The translations under genes and the position numbers were made by a program. Shown here one piece after another: positions 1-13,586 of a DNA stretch of 64,000 nucleotides. The number at the start of each line of letters is the position of its first letter. Within the stretch, counting starts at the first letter, position 1. Source of the stretch: Toxonevra muliebris (Eukaryota; Arthropoda; Insecta; Diptera; Pallopteridae); NCBI GenBank assembly GCA_963691655.1, contig OY829328.1, positions 81,596,400 to 81,660,399 of the forward strand, in the 5' to 3' direction. The notes under the pieces are model-generated. The model was given only the letters and a program-made list of their open reading frames with translations, did not search any database and was not told the origin of the DNA.

Positions 1-2044
1 ATATTTGTTTTTAATAATTTACAACCTCGCTGGCCTGTGAATATTAATAAATATTAAAATGTACGGGTCTATTGGTTGAAAAAGTTGGCAGCCCTAGTCG
101 CAACTGTAAGCCCCATTTAATAATTTCACTCATTTCATTCATTCAATTAAAACCTTTGACGTTGATTTGACTTACAATCCATCAGCAGTTAAGCCCAAAA
201 CTATAAATAGAGCTAAACACACAAACAAAAGGAAAATCATGCTGAACATTGTTGCATAAATACTGTCGCCATCTATTTTGCAATACAATAAATTAACGTA
301 ATCTACTACGAAGACATCTTTATGGCATTCCGCGGTTTGTTCAACATAAGCACAACGTTCCCCGTAGGGCAGAGTACTGACAATGGCACACGTGGGCTGA
401 AATAAATGTTATTTATTTATTTATATCAATACTAGTCCAGAATTCGTCATAACAATTACGAAATCATAAAAATCCAATAAAATTCGTCAGCGGGAATTAA
501 ACATAAAAATTTAAGTTCGATTTCATTGAACTTCCAGTTCGTAACTGTTACGAAAGATATAGGAATTTGAGTTTAATTGCAAGTGCAATTAGAATAACGA
601 AATCACTGCTGTAAATCGGTCATTTCAAAAACACTGCCCGCGGGCAAATGCTGAGCATAAGCTCACACATGTTTAATAGTTGTAAATTGGGAGATCTGAA
701 AATCTTCTCCTAATTATACGAAGTGAAAGTCGCAATGAGTACAAAAGCGAGCAAAAGTAATTCGATTCGAGTGATTGCGTCATCGAGTACATTCTCTTCA
801 TATCTTCATGAATTTTTTGATATGTTTTATATTCTTTATTTCTACTTACCAGTTCTATTGCGGACACATAATTTTCATGCTTTTCAAAATGTGGTGATGT
901 TTGATTTGTTGTGTTAAAGTTTTCATATAATACCATTTTGATTTGATGATGTTATTACATAAATACAAAATATAATAATTATAAAACACAAAGTATGGTT
1001 TATAAAACAAAGCAATAATCTCAGCACAAAAGAAAAAAACAAAACAAACAAAAAAATATATAAAATATGTTTATATTAAAATTTCAATGTTTTGAAGTTT
1101 AATAGTTTATTTATTAAACATTACTGCCATCTCTCGATAAAAAGGTTGAGATTAAAAAAAATTGCAGGTGCTTAAGGTTGGAGTCAATGCTAAAGTGAGG
1201 ATTTGAATCACTGCTGAACTTCACTCCAGTTCAGCATTACAGGGATGTTTGAAAAAGTGTTGCTAGAAGTAATTGAAGTATTTAAAATAAATGTTGAAAA
1301 TGGAAAATAACGACAGGTTGTGCCTAATTACACTTTACAACAGCAAAATAGTATTTAAGTTGTGGCCCAGTTTCTCTGGAGTATTTTTGGCCACTAATCA
1401 TGAATCCGGATTACGTGCGGTTTCACACTGGTTTCGTGTATATTCGTAAATCTTGGTTCATGGATGAAAATTTTTTTGCTTTTCTACACGAATTATGCAA
1501 TTTTAGGAGTTGTGGTTGAAAAAAAAAAATTCGTAAAACTCAAATTTTGCGTGTGTATGTATTGGTAGATCTTCGTTTTTACAAATAGTTATACCGTTTC
1601 GGCAATAAAAACGCGCTTGAAATATCATAAAGTTAAAACATATTTACTTATGTATATTTCAAAAATTTCAAATATTTGCTTAAACCCTTTTATAAGTTTA
1701 GTGCAAGAAAAGTGAGTCAGTGAGAAAACTAGCAGATCCAGAGGTCACAAAAGAGCTTTTAGATCTTCAGAACCAATGATAATAATCTCTAAAATATAAA
1801 TCAGGAAAGTGGAAGCTTTATATCCAAACTCCCCTCCTCATACCCTAGCCATAAGTTTCAGAAACTGCTACAGTTCCTACAGATTTCAAACAATCATTTA
1901 TCGCTCTATAACTTTTAGGATTTTTCTCAACTGAGGCCTACTCTTCTATAAATCTCCAAATTTTCTATTTCATTGAATTTCTAAACAGAAAAACAACACA
2001 CAAAACAATAAGATCCGAATAATACTTATCAGCAGTGTTACCAC
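1..2044. other. AT-rich non-coding stretch with a hAT-like terminus
   Basis: No protein gene or RNA gene is supported here; the open frames near 670-940 are short and of random composition. Positions 85-96 read TTGGCAGCCCTA, the kind of terminus seen on hAT elements (inverted: TAGGGCTGCCAA). The same motif recurs near 55845 and 57543. If it is a real end, the rest of that element lies upstream of the window. The remainder is low-GC sequence without clear repeats. Confidence 0.4.
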
Positions 2045-3029
2045 TAGTGATGATTCGATACAAGTAAATACTAATAAATACTCGATACTTTTCATTCGGT
2101 TCAAGTACTTTTTTTACTCGATGCCATACCATAAGTATTTTACTTGATATCGAAGAAAAGAGTCAGTATCGGATACTCGATACTCTTGGAAAACATTGAA
2201 TAATAAAACTGAAATATTGCAATACGATTTTTAAGATTGTGAATCGTATTGCAATATTTCACAACAATTAATAACAATATATTTCAAAATGCTAATGCAG
2301 AATTATTCAATATGCATATTCAAAATATTTCAGTTCATATTTCAATACAGAATGAAAATATTGCAGTTCAGTATTGAAGTTCTAGAAAATATTGCCGCCC
2401 ATTGTATGTAGATGATAATATACAATATATTGAGACCTTTTCATTAAAAAAAAAATATTTTTAACTATAATCTGTTGAAATCTGTTGACCTGCTATTATA
2501 AATTTTCTAGCCTAATAAATATTATATAAGTTAACACTACTCAACTAATTGCAACTTTCTTTTACGTCAGGCAGTTCATACGTCATTTCTATATGATTGT
2601 ATTGTTGTATTGTATTGTATTATAGAGATTTCTGTCGTTGTACCGCGACCTATAAGATCTATTGTACGTCCCTCTTTTCTATCTAGTCTAATCTGCCTAG
2701 AGTACCTCATCCAGTCCAGTCTCCCTCAAGAATTTGAGTATTGCACCCGGAGCTATGGATGCTAGTTCTGTACTATATGATACATGTGCTTCAAGTTGAA
2801 ACATCTCAAAAACATTAAGTAATGACGAAAAACGAGATCAGAGAAATGCTATATGATGTGCCTGACGCCAATTTCTTATTGAGTAGTGTAATTTGTGTAT
2901 TTAAACGAGTATTCGATACAAGTACGTACTAGATACTTTTTTCCGATATTTTCGGTAGCATCGATACTTTTATTCGATACAAGTAATGAGTAAAAGTATC
3001 GCTAGTATATGGGTATCGAATCAACACTA
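2045..3029 (+). mobile_element. Non-autonomous hAT element, copy 1
   Basis: A 985-bp element bounded by 17-bp terminal inverted repeats with one mismatch: TAGTGATGATTCGATAC on the left, and TAGTGTTGATTCGATAC when the right end is reverse-complemented. It is flanked by a perfect 8-bp duplication, GTTACCAC, at 2037-2044 and 3030-3037. Eight-base duplications and TAGNG-type ends are diagnostic of the hAT superfamily. Subterminal regions are full of GTATCGATAC-like and AAGTATC-like motifs, as expected of transposase-binding arrays. There is no transposase frame. A 175-bp LINE fragment is inserted inside. A second copy lies in opposite orientation at 12615-13333. Confidence 0.9.
2598..2772 (-). 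mobile_element. 5'-truncated LINE 3' end inserted in the hAT element
   Basis: This 175-bp insert is bounded by a 9-bp target duplication, CTATATGAT (2589-2597 and 2773-2781), and is absent from the other copy of the hAT family. Its left end, read on the minus strand, finishes in a run of ATACA-type repeats, which serves as the LINE tail. The segment around 2643-2667 matches the 3' end of the LINE at 33200-33856 (GTACAATAGATYTTA then a GTCGCGGTAC-like block). It is a dead-on-arrival non-LTR insertion on the minus strand. Confidence 0.75.
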
Positions 3030-3171
3030 GTTACCACTAACTGAAAAAAAATGTGTCACCCGGAAAGTCGGAAAAGTATCAAAGTGTATCATCTTAAAAA
3101 AGAAAATCATTTTTTTTAACAAATAACAAGTTATTTTATTAATCTATCTCTATCTCTTCTTCTCTTGTATC

Positions 3172-3300
3172 TTTTCTATATATATAAAAATAAAAAAATG
3201 TGTGTATGTCTCCATCCAGAGTGCGCCATCTGTATGTCAAATGCGAAATCTCGCATACAGATGGCGTTATTTGCCGCTATTTTTAAAATCGAACAAACCT
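3172..3300. repeat. Hairpin block with a Helitron-like start motif
   Basis: A TCTATATATATAAAAAT-type motif at about 3175-3191 resembles the 5' ends of many insect Helitrons. It is followed by two nested hairpins. The outer one is CGCCATCTGTATG (3224-3236) pairing perfectly with 3254-3266. The inner one is ATGCGA pairing with TCGCAT. No Helitron replication or helicase frame is visible downstream, so a truncated Helitron is only a suggestion; it may simply be an unrelated palindrome. Confidence 0.3.
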
Positions 3301-6300
3301 TTATGCGTAATTTTGTTTTTTTTCTGGCATTTTAGTTTAGTTTTGTTCATATTTGTGCATTTTCTTGATACGAATGCTTAATAAAAGTGTGTATTAATGA
3401 GGCCTAAAAATAGTATTGGCTAAAATAAAAGAAAATAAGTTAAAGAAAGTAATCACAAAAACATAATTGGATGAACAATTACGGATTCCCAAAGTCCGAA
3501 TCTATTTCTGATTCAGCTGCTATTATCTCCTTCTGCGGGCAACGTCTTCGTTGCTGTACATTATACTTGGAATTACAAATATTAATGAAATTTGTTAACG
3601 TATGCAAAATATATAATTTTTTTACCTACTTGTCCATTTGCACAAAAGATATTTATGTTGCGCAATATCGGAAGAAAGCGAAAACGAATGCCAATTCAGT
3701 GGAAACCGTAATTCTTATAGTAAGATTGATAACGAAAATTGCCATTCGCAAAAAATAATAACATGTAGAAACAAAGCTATCAATTATTTGGAGTTAAAAA
3801 GCACGCAATATAAGACACTTCTTTTGGATAAAAAAGTAACAAAGTAGAGCCAAAAAATGTACAAGGAACTGTATCGTCTATATTTAGACTAACAACAAGA
3901 CATATTAAGCCTATGAAAAAGACACCAAATATCTTCCAGTAAATTTCAGGATATTACAATATTCATTGAAAACTCACTTGGATGGAAAAATTTTGTCCGC
4001 CGAAGAGGGGAGAAAAAAAGAGGGATCAAAGGAGGCAGACATTTTTTTTCACTATGGCGTTCGGGATTAATTCCCCTTACTCATATCTTAATAACTTACA
4101 TATGAAACAGAGAATCCATTGGTGGATAGCAAAACTCATTCTTAGTAGTGAGAGAAAAGCTAATTCCATTCCAGCCTAATATTAGACTTCAATGTTAAAA
4201 CTTTCAAAGTAGATACATATTTTTTATGACTTTTTCTTACACATTATTTAACACAAGCAAAAAAAAAATTTGATAGAACGTTTTCAACCTTTTGTCTGTC
4301 TCGCTCATCTTTCCAATTCAATCCATTTTCATTAAACTCAAGCATATACATATACATATATTTTACTGATGTAAGCTTAACCCTTTAAATTGAGCTTGTT
4401 AATAATAAAAGAAGTTAACAGCTAACGAAAATCGAACAATTTTTGATTGTTCATTTCTAACGCAAAAAAAAAAAAAAAAAAAAAAATATGCAATAAAAAT
4501 TAAACCCAAATCTATGCCAAATTTTTGAGCAAATGATTTATTAATGCGATAAATAACATTTTTACATACATATGCAGGTATGTTATTTGAAAACTTTACA
4601 CAATGGTGGGAAACTTTTAAAAGTGTCTAATTTGATGCATATCAACATTTACAATATTAAGTATAATATATATTACAATAAATTTAAATATGTGTCTGTA
4701 TGTTTGTTTGTGTTTTTCACAACTACATTCACTTTAAAAATGACTTGATATCCTTAAATGTTCTGTTGTATTTTAATAAAATCATTTGAATCTAAGTATT
4801 CATCTTATCGTTCTACAATCGTAAATATTTACACTGTATAACAAATAAAATATTATAATGCAATTCGAAATTATTTCGAAAAAAAAACTTTGAAATTTTT
4901 GGATGAAGAATTGCTGTGATAGTGATTTATGGCTAATACAAATATTCGTTTTATATAACCAAATTCTTTTAGCTTCAAGCTAAGGTGAGTTGGTTGAATG
5001 GGCTTACATCCTGAAAGCTAGTTTCAGTAGGCAGAGAGTCCCTTAACAAAGTAGTCATTGCATCATAAGTAAACATGACATTTAAATCTTTTCGTATGTT
5101 CGTTCGACTGACTTCTTTAGGATTGATGAAGAATATAAACTATTATAAAAATCCTATTTTAGCGGGCAATGCGCATACAACGATGTTTCACGCTTAGAGT
5201 CACTTGAAGTCAAAAGCTTTTTTTTAGAAATTTGTAATTAGTGGCACTTAATATTTTATTTTATTTTATTACACAGTGCCATCTTTTATTGTTGCACTTA
5301 AATGTTATATGGATGGATGAATAGTCGCGCTTAAAATATTTTCAACAGTGTAATTACGTCACAATATGCGTAAAATAAAATAGCTAGTTATTTATTAAAT
5401 AGGATTTCCGTTAATGGAAAATTTATAAATCAAATAATACTACGTCACCAGCAAGCTGCTAAATCCAGCTGTGTTTTCCCAACTTTATATTTTATTCAAA
5501 GAAATTTGATGTTGATTTAAATAGGTTTCAATATCGAAGATATATTTTTAAAACTGAAAACACAATTTATGTTACCCAATCTAGGAGTTACTTTAGTAAG
5601 TTCAAGAACGTTTCTGAATAGATTGATTTCTAAAATCTTGCCCAGTATTTTTCTCAATAGGTTGGTCGTGTAAATGGGCCCGTTAAATGTCCTAAATTTA
5701 TAATAAAAACATAGAAAGTGCCACAGACTTTCTTTCTGAAACCCTCTATTCAAATTTTTAGTGTATGATTTTGCGTATTTTTATTACACATTTCCGTTTT
5801 CATATTTCTTTTTTTTTTTTTTTTTTTGTTTTTGCTTTTTACATGTTTTTATTTTTTATTGCAAAGTCAAAATGTTTGCCACACATGAAAGGTTATTGTT
5901 GCTGTTGTTGTTTTTTACATATCGACCATTTGAACCTCATTGAATGTGAGCTTTGTGGGTTTTATATTCGTTTGTAACACATAAAATTATAAATAAAATG
6001 CAAAGAAGGTGATGTCGTAAAAAATTAAGCCCTTTTTCATCTTACACATACATACATATATATGTATAGGTTTTTATATATTGCTGAGGTTATTTGTTGT
6101 TTGTTTTTATTATTGTTTTTTAACTTCTAATTTGTATTCTTTCTTTTTATTTATTTGCATTTTTTATTTATACTATGTTTTTATTTATTCGAATCAGGAA
6201 TTGAAGGTTGTTAAAGAGTTTTTAAATTGTGATTTTTTACTCTAAAAATTTGAGGCATTGCCAATAAACTGAGAGTTGGTATGAGTTCGTTGAAAAGTCA

Positions 6301-9300
6301 TAAATTTAAAGAAATATAAATGCAAATAGACGTAAATTGCGCCCGGGCATCACTGACCGTTCTCATAAACTCCCTTAAGTTACACTGCCAAATAAATATA
6401 TAGAGGATCAACGGGGGAGGGCTTAGGAATAACCCTTTTCTTGATAAAAATTTCACTTTTGAATCTGTTGCGAGTTCTGAAGTTACAGAGATTAATATTT
6501 TCGTCTCTTAAAAAAAAAATATTAATATAAAAGCAACGATTATAGTGGTTGAGATTTTTTATCGTAAAAGGCTCAAGTTTTACCCCCATCTTACTTTTCT
6601 TGGATCCACTAGTATTTAAAAATATGAACAAAATATGAATAAAAAAAAATAAGAATCGTCAACAATTGGTGCCCAAAGTTCCAACCCAAAAGGAAATAAT
6701 TCTAGGCCGAAAAATTGGTTTGTTCTTTTTTATTACTCTAATGAGCTTGGAGTTAAAACTATGCATAAAATCAAGTTTCAGTCTCACTACTCTTTTAAAC
6801 AGCTCCGTTTACCATAAACTTATCAATAAATGAAAGGGTGTAAATCTAAAGGGTCCAGGTGCCAAAAACATTGACCAAAAATATTACAAAAAAAATGTGA
6901 ATAATATTATATTCCAACTGAGCCGGAAATTAGTGGTTTCGATTATTTCCGTGGTTTCGGCTGAAACTGCGTTGAAATGCTCAATTTCGGCTTATAAAAA
7001 TGAGTTGATTTCAACGAAACCGCATTCGAAACCGAAACCAGCATATATTTTTTTGAAGCTTTTTGATGTGGCGAATCCGAATCTTTCAACTGGCTTTGCA
7101 TTTCGAAATATCTTGTCCATATCTCAGCGAAAAAAAAAGATATTTGAGTAAACTCAACGGCATTTAAAAGGGCAAGGCTTGTACTTTAAGATGCGGTTCA
7201 TAGTTTTTTAAGATAAAAAAAATTGTGATGGTACATAATCTCAAATATAGGGCAAAATCAGTATTTCCGCACTTTTAGGTTAGGATATCTCGAAAACTAG
7301 AGCCAATTGAACCTCGGATTCGGTTTCAGCGCATCTAAACCCATTGAAAAAATATATTCTAGTTTCTGGGTTAAAATCTTATCGGCCTGTCTTATTATCA
7401 CTACGAACTCAATTGCAAATCCAACCATGAGAAATGTATTGATAGCTAGATCAAGCGTAGTCGCATAAATTATAATCTAATGGAATTTCCCATATTTTGG
7501 ACTATGACCCTTTTGACTGTAATCGTATTTTTATTTATTTTTTTAATAGATAAGCCATAAAACCCTTTAGAATCACATTAGGTTTGACAAATATGAATGA
7601 AAAAATTTATCAATTAAAAAAAAAATTTTCAGATTAGTCAATACATACAAAAAAATGCCTTTAATCTCGATTTTTACTACTTCAAATTGTGCTGGCAAAA
7701 AAGATATCCTCATGCCACATTATTTTTTGACCCTGCGCATATATAAAAAACTTTATTTTTTATATGTCATGCAATATTACCATTTCACCTGGTTTTGAAA
7801 TACTTTAAAACCATCAGTGAAAACACAGAAATCCACTTTGAAAACCTAAAGTTGAAAGCAATAATAGCTACAACAACAACAACAACAACAACCGCAACAT
7901 ATCAGAGTATCATAAATAAATAGTACAAAACTATTAACTTTTTTATATGTTTCGCCATTTCGGGCGCTGAACTCATGTATACGGGTATATATTTGTTTTC
8001 ACATAATGGAAACGTGAATTTGGCACGGAAATATAAGCCGTAAAGAGGAAACGAAACAAAAAACTATTAGTAGCCATTTAAATTCCTGCGTTTTTATTTG
8101 TGTTTGCAGCTTAAAATTTAATTTTGTGTGTTGTAAAATAAGGAAATAAAACAACACCGTCTCATTGATAGTTTTTCTTTAATCGTTTACTATTTTTCGA
8201 TAAATAGAAATATATTTTTACTGGATAAAAATTAGAGATAAAGTTGAAGAATTAAATTGCATCCCTGGGTTGTATTGAAATTCCACCATAGAACCTCTTA
8301 TTTCCCAATCCACCACAGTGGGGGTGAAAAACAAAAAGTTTTGTGAGATCTCAAAAAGTTATGTATATCAAGCCACGGCACCTCAATTAAAATTTTTGCC
8401 ATTTGGTACGGAGATCTATCTCCTTTCCAAGCTGATAATTAGGAATCTTTAGGAGTTTCCTGCCTCGACCACAATATACTATTTTCTAAATTAAATATAA
8501 AATTTAACAAACTAAACATGTCGTATGTCAGAAAGTCGGAAAGGAACAATTCTTCCAAGCTCATATTACTGAGATTATCTCCTAATTAGCCAATACTGTA
8601 GCTACTTTTGACGATCTTAACCAAAATTCGGCTCACTTTATTCGTATAACGTAACGCAGTCCGGGCTTCTGTGGTATCAAACACCAATCCGTGAGCTATA
8701 TGAATACGCCCCACAGTCGTGCTGGGATTTCTCATGTAAATTAAAAAAACATTGGAATTTTTAATCTATCTTCTTATTTCTAGATTTCCAAATTTTACTC
8801 GTCTAGATTTAAATCCAATTTCTCATATTTTGCAACATGTTGCAAACACTTTGTTTATATACAAAGTCTACGCTCATTTTCTCACCCCATAACAAAATAT
8901 AAGAAAAATGTTTTAACGTGATTCTCCGGGCGTATTTAATACTACGTTTATATACATACATATGTATAGATTAACCATTCTCTTAACGCTTGCGTACTAC
9001 AAAATATGTTGAGCAAAATAACAAATATTTGGTCGGTTCAAATCTAAAAACAAACTGTTGGACGTGCTTGCAACAGTGTTCGTATCCTTTCTAGATAGAT
9101 ACATATGTAAGTATGTATGTACTATGAATGTAAAGAAACATTTTTGTAATACTTCAATTTAACATTTTTTTTTTCTCCTACCTATTTTTTCCCCCTTCCC
9201 AGTCATTCCAATAAACTTTTATTTAATCGCACAGCTAATTTTATCTTCTTTCTGAGATCCTTTTACAAGGACAAGTACATAGAAAAGTTAAAATACTTAA

Positions 9301-9726
9301 ACATGGTTAGAGATACTATGTACATGTAGATGCTTCAAGCGCTATAAAAAGAAGAAAAAAGTCTTAAAAATAAACCTTGGTTTATTTTATTTTGTTAAAT
9401 TTTGTGTCACATAATTTTTCGAATTGATGCGTGGCAAAAACTCAAAGAAAGATATTACTTCGATCCTTGAAAAGCGATTGTTGTTATAATCAGACATCAC
9501 TTAATCAACCGTTAATCAATTCCTTTACACTGAGAACTAAATTCTTTGTGGCTAGTGAATAAATTGCTCTAGCGTATCAATTTTTTTGTGGATAATTTTT
9601 TTCAACTCCTCTGATTCCTTCTATCCGAATAGAGAAAGAAGTACTTGCTGCCGAATTATTCGATTATTTAACTGATTTTACAATACATCCTCTCATTTTA
9701 CTTCATCCGAATAGAGAAAGAAGAAA
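3301..9726. other. Gene-free AT-rich stretch
   Basis: About 6.4 kb without a gene I can support. The open frames (for example 3471-3847 and 6897-7151) have no recognisable domain and are rich in residues encoded by A and T. Homopolymer runs occur near 4467-4485 and 5811-5827, and a CAACAA run near 7870. No intact transposon could be delimited by eye. Confidence 0.4.
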
Positions 9727-9729
9727 ATC

Positions 9730-10212
9730 ATTATTATTATTAGTTTGAGGATTAGCCGAATCAGGCCCAGACTGATCCTTTTTAGTCCCCTTCGCCTGAT
9801 GGCTCTACTCTAAGCATTCGTAAACTAGCATGCTCTTAATATTGACATCCTACGTCAACATTAGCATATCCTTATAGGCCAGGTAGCCAATCTCAGATTC
9901 ATCGATATATCGATGACCCAAGATTGCCAACCTTCTACTTGCCAACGCTGGGCATTGGCACAGTAAGTGCGCCGATGTTTCCAGCTTCTCCACACGCAAC
10001 CTATATGTGAGGTTCCATCCGCTATCCGAGTATTATAACTTTTCTCGGTTATTTTGACTTTCTTCATGCCGTCCATAGGAATACGCGTCTCCTGAATATC
10101 CTTGCATAAGGTATCTAGGATTCACATGTGCTCATGTAGGACCGTCGTGTAATGCCATGTGGCATTCCTCAACATCCTAAGGGCTGTAGCTGCCGCCAAT
10201 GAAGACTAAATA
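9730..10212 (-). pseudogene. LINE 3'-end fragment (zinc-knuckle region)
   Basis: Read on the minus strand, this encodes pieces such as ETSAHLLCQCPALASRRL, the cysteine/histidine-rich block that follows the RNase H domain in I/R1/LOA-type non-LTR retrotransposons. Further on comes YIDESEIGYLAYKDMLM. Several stop codons and frame changes are present, so it is not functional. The end of the fragment at 9729-9742 is a TTA run, that is, a TAA-repeat tail on the minus strand, typical of I-clade LINEs. The clade assignment rests on motif memory only. Confidence 0.6.
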
Positions 10213-11601
10213 ACCATACTTAATCTGTAAAGCCAAGCTTATAACTCGGATAATTTAACTTGAATAAGACCTTCTGCATGTTTCGCTGGCCTCGGTAGCC
10301 AGTTTCTAGAAATAGAATCTGCCCGCTACAGAGATCACTTCCAAGTAGTTTCATGCTGATTCAAGTTTCTGATTTTTTTTCAATTGTCATTGAGACTCAG
10401 GAAAAACTTTAGCTTCCTTTTTACATATATTAACGTCAACATAATCACATGAAACTTATATCGTTGGAAAGGTAATCGGTTGACATTAACGCAGTTAAAA
10501 ATAGGAGGCATTTCATGCGAATTCCGATTACTAGACTTCCCGCCTATTTTTATTATTGGTCTGGGAAGAGAGTGTAATATAAGAAATTTTAATTTTTTGA
10601 TTCTCTAATTTTTGATTTACGAAAATGGTTTTATGACTCACTAAATTGGGTTTTTTGACTCATGAAAGTAACATTGTTATTAAACGATCATGAAATTTTT
10701 TTAAGCTTTTAAATTTATGGTTTTGGTTTTTTCATAAAAATCGAGTTTAAAAAAAAAAAAGCCGAAAATGTTTCAATTGCAATCGAGCCTTCAGCGCTTC
10801 TAAAGAAAGGCAAATTGCAATGGAATGAAGCATGTAGGATGGAAATTCAATCAAAAGTTGGCCAACATGTTGGTAAATTTTGCATAGAAAATGCTCTCTT
10901 TCTCTCTATTTGACAAGGAGTATGACATAGTGAATACCAAGCATGAGTGAGAAACATTTTCCTGCAAGCAACTACAAGTCCTTTTCTTCTGAAACCGTAT
11001 GTGGTAAAATTAACGTTAAATTATAAATCAATAACTTTATTTTTATTTTAAGAAATTCTTGATAAACGAAAGTACATTTTTTAACTCACGAAATAGAATT
11101 TTGATTCACGATTTTCTGCATGTAAAGTAATTACCATTCAGTTGGTTTATCCATTTTCGATATTCACAAGAAACAGTTCTAGTTTTATATAAATTCTAAA
11201 GAATAACCACAATTCTTCAGAAAAATTATATAAGCTAAATTTATGCATTATACATATTGGTAAATATAATTTGTCATGACTATCAAATAGGTTATGTTCA
11301 AGCTCATGATGTATTCATAGAATTGGATTCACACCCGGATATTTACCAAGCCGGGTATTTGTTTTTGGGTGTTTATGAAAAACACATCATCTTTCAGCTA
11401 TATTATGATTAAATTTTTTATTGGATCACTTTGTGGTTTGGTGAGTAGCAAACTAACTGTATGACGAAAACAAACTTTATGTAACCCTTTATCACTTTGT
11501 ATTACAGATCTGTAACATACCCGATTTCCCCTACAAAATTCTACTGTCATGTATATTTTTTTTTTTTTTGCTATGGACATACAATACATGTATAAGTCAC
11601 A
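10213..11601. other. Gene-free stretch
   Basis: AT-rich sequence with scattered GACTCA/TGATTTACG-like repeats between 10600 and 11130 that hint at a decayed element, but no boundaries or coding frame could be fixed. Confidence 0.3.
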
Positions 11602-13586
11602 TTAAAAGTATTTTCGGTTTTTGACATAAGATGGAGTTAATAGCAATACATATGGCATCACTGATCCGATTATGTCAAACAAACGCGCGTTTGAATGGTA
11701 ACATTTCAAGATAAGTTTTTTGCGAAGACAGTTTTGTAGTTTGTCATTCGTGTAAAGTTACGTTGATTTGAAAATGAGTGAAATTTTTGAAGAAATACGT
11801 GATGTGTGTAACATAAAAAAGGTAAAAATTCTGCAAAAAACATGTCGAAAGGTTTGTGCGGTTTACCGTGAGGATGCTTTAACAACTTTGGCTGGCTCGA
11901 TTTCGTTTTGGAAATTTCGATGTCAAAGATGCACTTCGCTCTGGCCGGCCAGTCACTGAAAAAGCCGATGAAATTTTTGCAACTGGTGGAGCAAGACCGG
12001 CACGCAAGCTATCAAGAGATAGCGGAGGCACTAAACATCAGCCACATAATAGTTTGGAATCATTTAAAAAAGGCTGGCTACTCAAAGAAGCTCGATGTTT
12101 GGGTGCCACATGAATTAACACAAAGAAATTTGATTGACCGAATTACCATCAGTGAAACGCTGTTGAAACGCAACGAAATCGAACCACTTTTGAAAAAAAA
12201 AAAAACCATTGCGGGCGATGACAAATGGATTAAATACGAGAATATTAAATGAAAAAAATCATGGTCAAAGACCGGTGACCCTCCATAAATGACTTCAAAG
12301 CCTGGAATGACAGCAAACAAGGCTATGTTGAGTGTTTGGTGGAATTGGAAGGGAATTGTCTATTGTGAGCTGCTACAACCTGGCCAAACAGTCAATTTTG
12401 ATCTGTACTGCTCACTGCTTTGAACGAAGCAATCAAGAGCGGCCAGAATTGACCTACAGAAAAGGTGTTGTGTTCCATCGTGATAATGCCAGGCCACACA
12501 CATCTTTGATGACCCGCCAAAAATTGACTGCTCTTGGCTGGAAAGTTTGGATGCACCCACCGTATAGCCCGGACATTGCACTGTCTGACTACCATTTGTT
12601 AGTCGTGTTTCGGTTAGTGTGATTCGATACCCACATAGTATCGATACTTTTACTCATTACTTGTATCGAATAAAAGTATCGATGCTACCGAAAATATCGG
12701 AAAAAAGTATCGAATATGTACTTGTATCGAATACTCGTTTAAAGAGACAAATTACACTTTTTTTAACACTCTGACCAGAACGGTCTATTGTGTTGAGCCT
12801 ACAGTTTACACTGCTAAACACGAGTTTTTAGGCTATACATCATGGTTTTGAGATATTTCCACTGGAAACATATGGATCATATAGAAATTACGTTAACTTA
12901 TGTATATGATATTAACAAATCGCTAGAATAATATAATAGAAATAAAACTAATCAACAGATTAAAGCTTGTTACAAATTTTTTATTTTAATGAAAAATTTT
13001 CAATAAACATTATGTTCTACATGCATGGCAGGCGATATTTTCTTGAACTTCAATGCTGTACTGCAATATTTTCATACATTGGAATATTGAATATGGATAT
13101 TGAATAATTCTGGTGTAACATTTTGAAATATATTATTGATTGCTGTAAAATATTGTAAAACGATCCTCAATTTTAAATATTGTATAACAATATTTCAGTT
13201 TTTTAAATAAATTTTTTCCAAAAGTATCGAGTATCCGATACTAAGTAAAATACTTATTGTATAGCATCGAGTAAAAAAAGTACTAGAATCGAATGAAAAG
13301 TATCAAGTATTTACTTGTATCGAAACATCACTAGTTTCGGTCTCTGCAAAATTCTCTTGATGGAAAAAAATTGACCGACAGAAGAGCCGCCAAAAATCAC
13401 CAAGGTTAAGTTTTTCGCCGATAAACCACAGAAGTTTTACACCGATGGAATTATGAAGCTACCGGAAAAATGGCAAATGATCATAGATAATAATGGCCAA
13501 TAGGTAATTGATTAAGATTGAGTTTTAATAAAGAAAATTTATGTTCAAACATTGACAAAAAAAAAACCGAAAAAAAATTTTATATG
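11602..13586 (+). mobile_element. Dead mariner element split by a hAT insertion
   Basis: A mariner-family transposase reads from about 11774 (MSEIFEEIRD) through the helix-turn-helix (EIAEALNISHIIVWNHLKKA), the WVPHEL linker, the first catalytic block GDDKW, WWNWKGIVYCELLQPGQT, HRDNARPH, SPDIALSDYH, and after the insertion KLPEKWQMIIDNNGQ, with a stop at 13501-13503. All three catalytic Asp of the D,D34D triad are visible, but frameshifts (near 11900, 12238 and 12420) and stop codons kill the gene. Candidate inverted repeats lie at about 11602-11630 and 13553-13586, sharing the core TTTTCGGTTTTT. Without the 727-bp hAT insertion and its duplication, the length is about 1.26 kb, the usual mariner size. 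Confidence 0.85.
12615..13333 (-). mobile_element. Non-autonomous hAT element, copy 2
   Basis: A 719-bp inverted copy of the family at 2045-3029. It has the ends TAGTGTGATTCGATAC and, on the other side, TAGTGATGTTTCGATAC, and shares the subterminal GTATCGATAC-rich sequence. It is flanked by a perfect 8-bp duplication, GTTTCGGT (12607-12614 and 13334-13341). It interrupts the mariner transposase frame just after the SDYH catalytic block, so it inserted after the mariner. It lacks the LINE insertion found in copy 1. Confidence 0.9.

Noticed and set aside
3471..3847. Overlapping plus-strand frames of 95 and 69 codons
   Set aside because: No domain, odd composition and no splice or promoter support; probably chance frames in a repeat-derived block.
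5761..5977. Hydrophobic short frames
   Set aside because: Produced by a poly(T) run and TGT/TTG repeats; low-complexity phenylalanine, not a membrane protein.
12078..12595. Minus-strand frames of 67-80 codons
   Set aside because: Antisense shadows of the mariner transposase.
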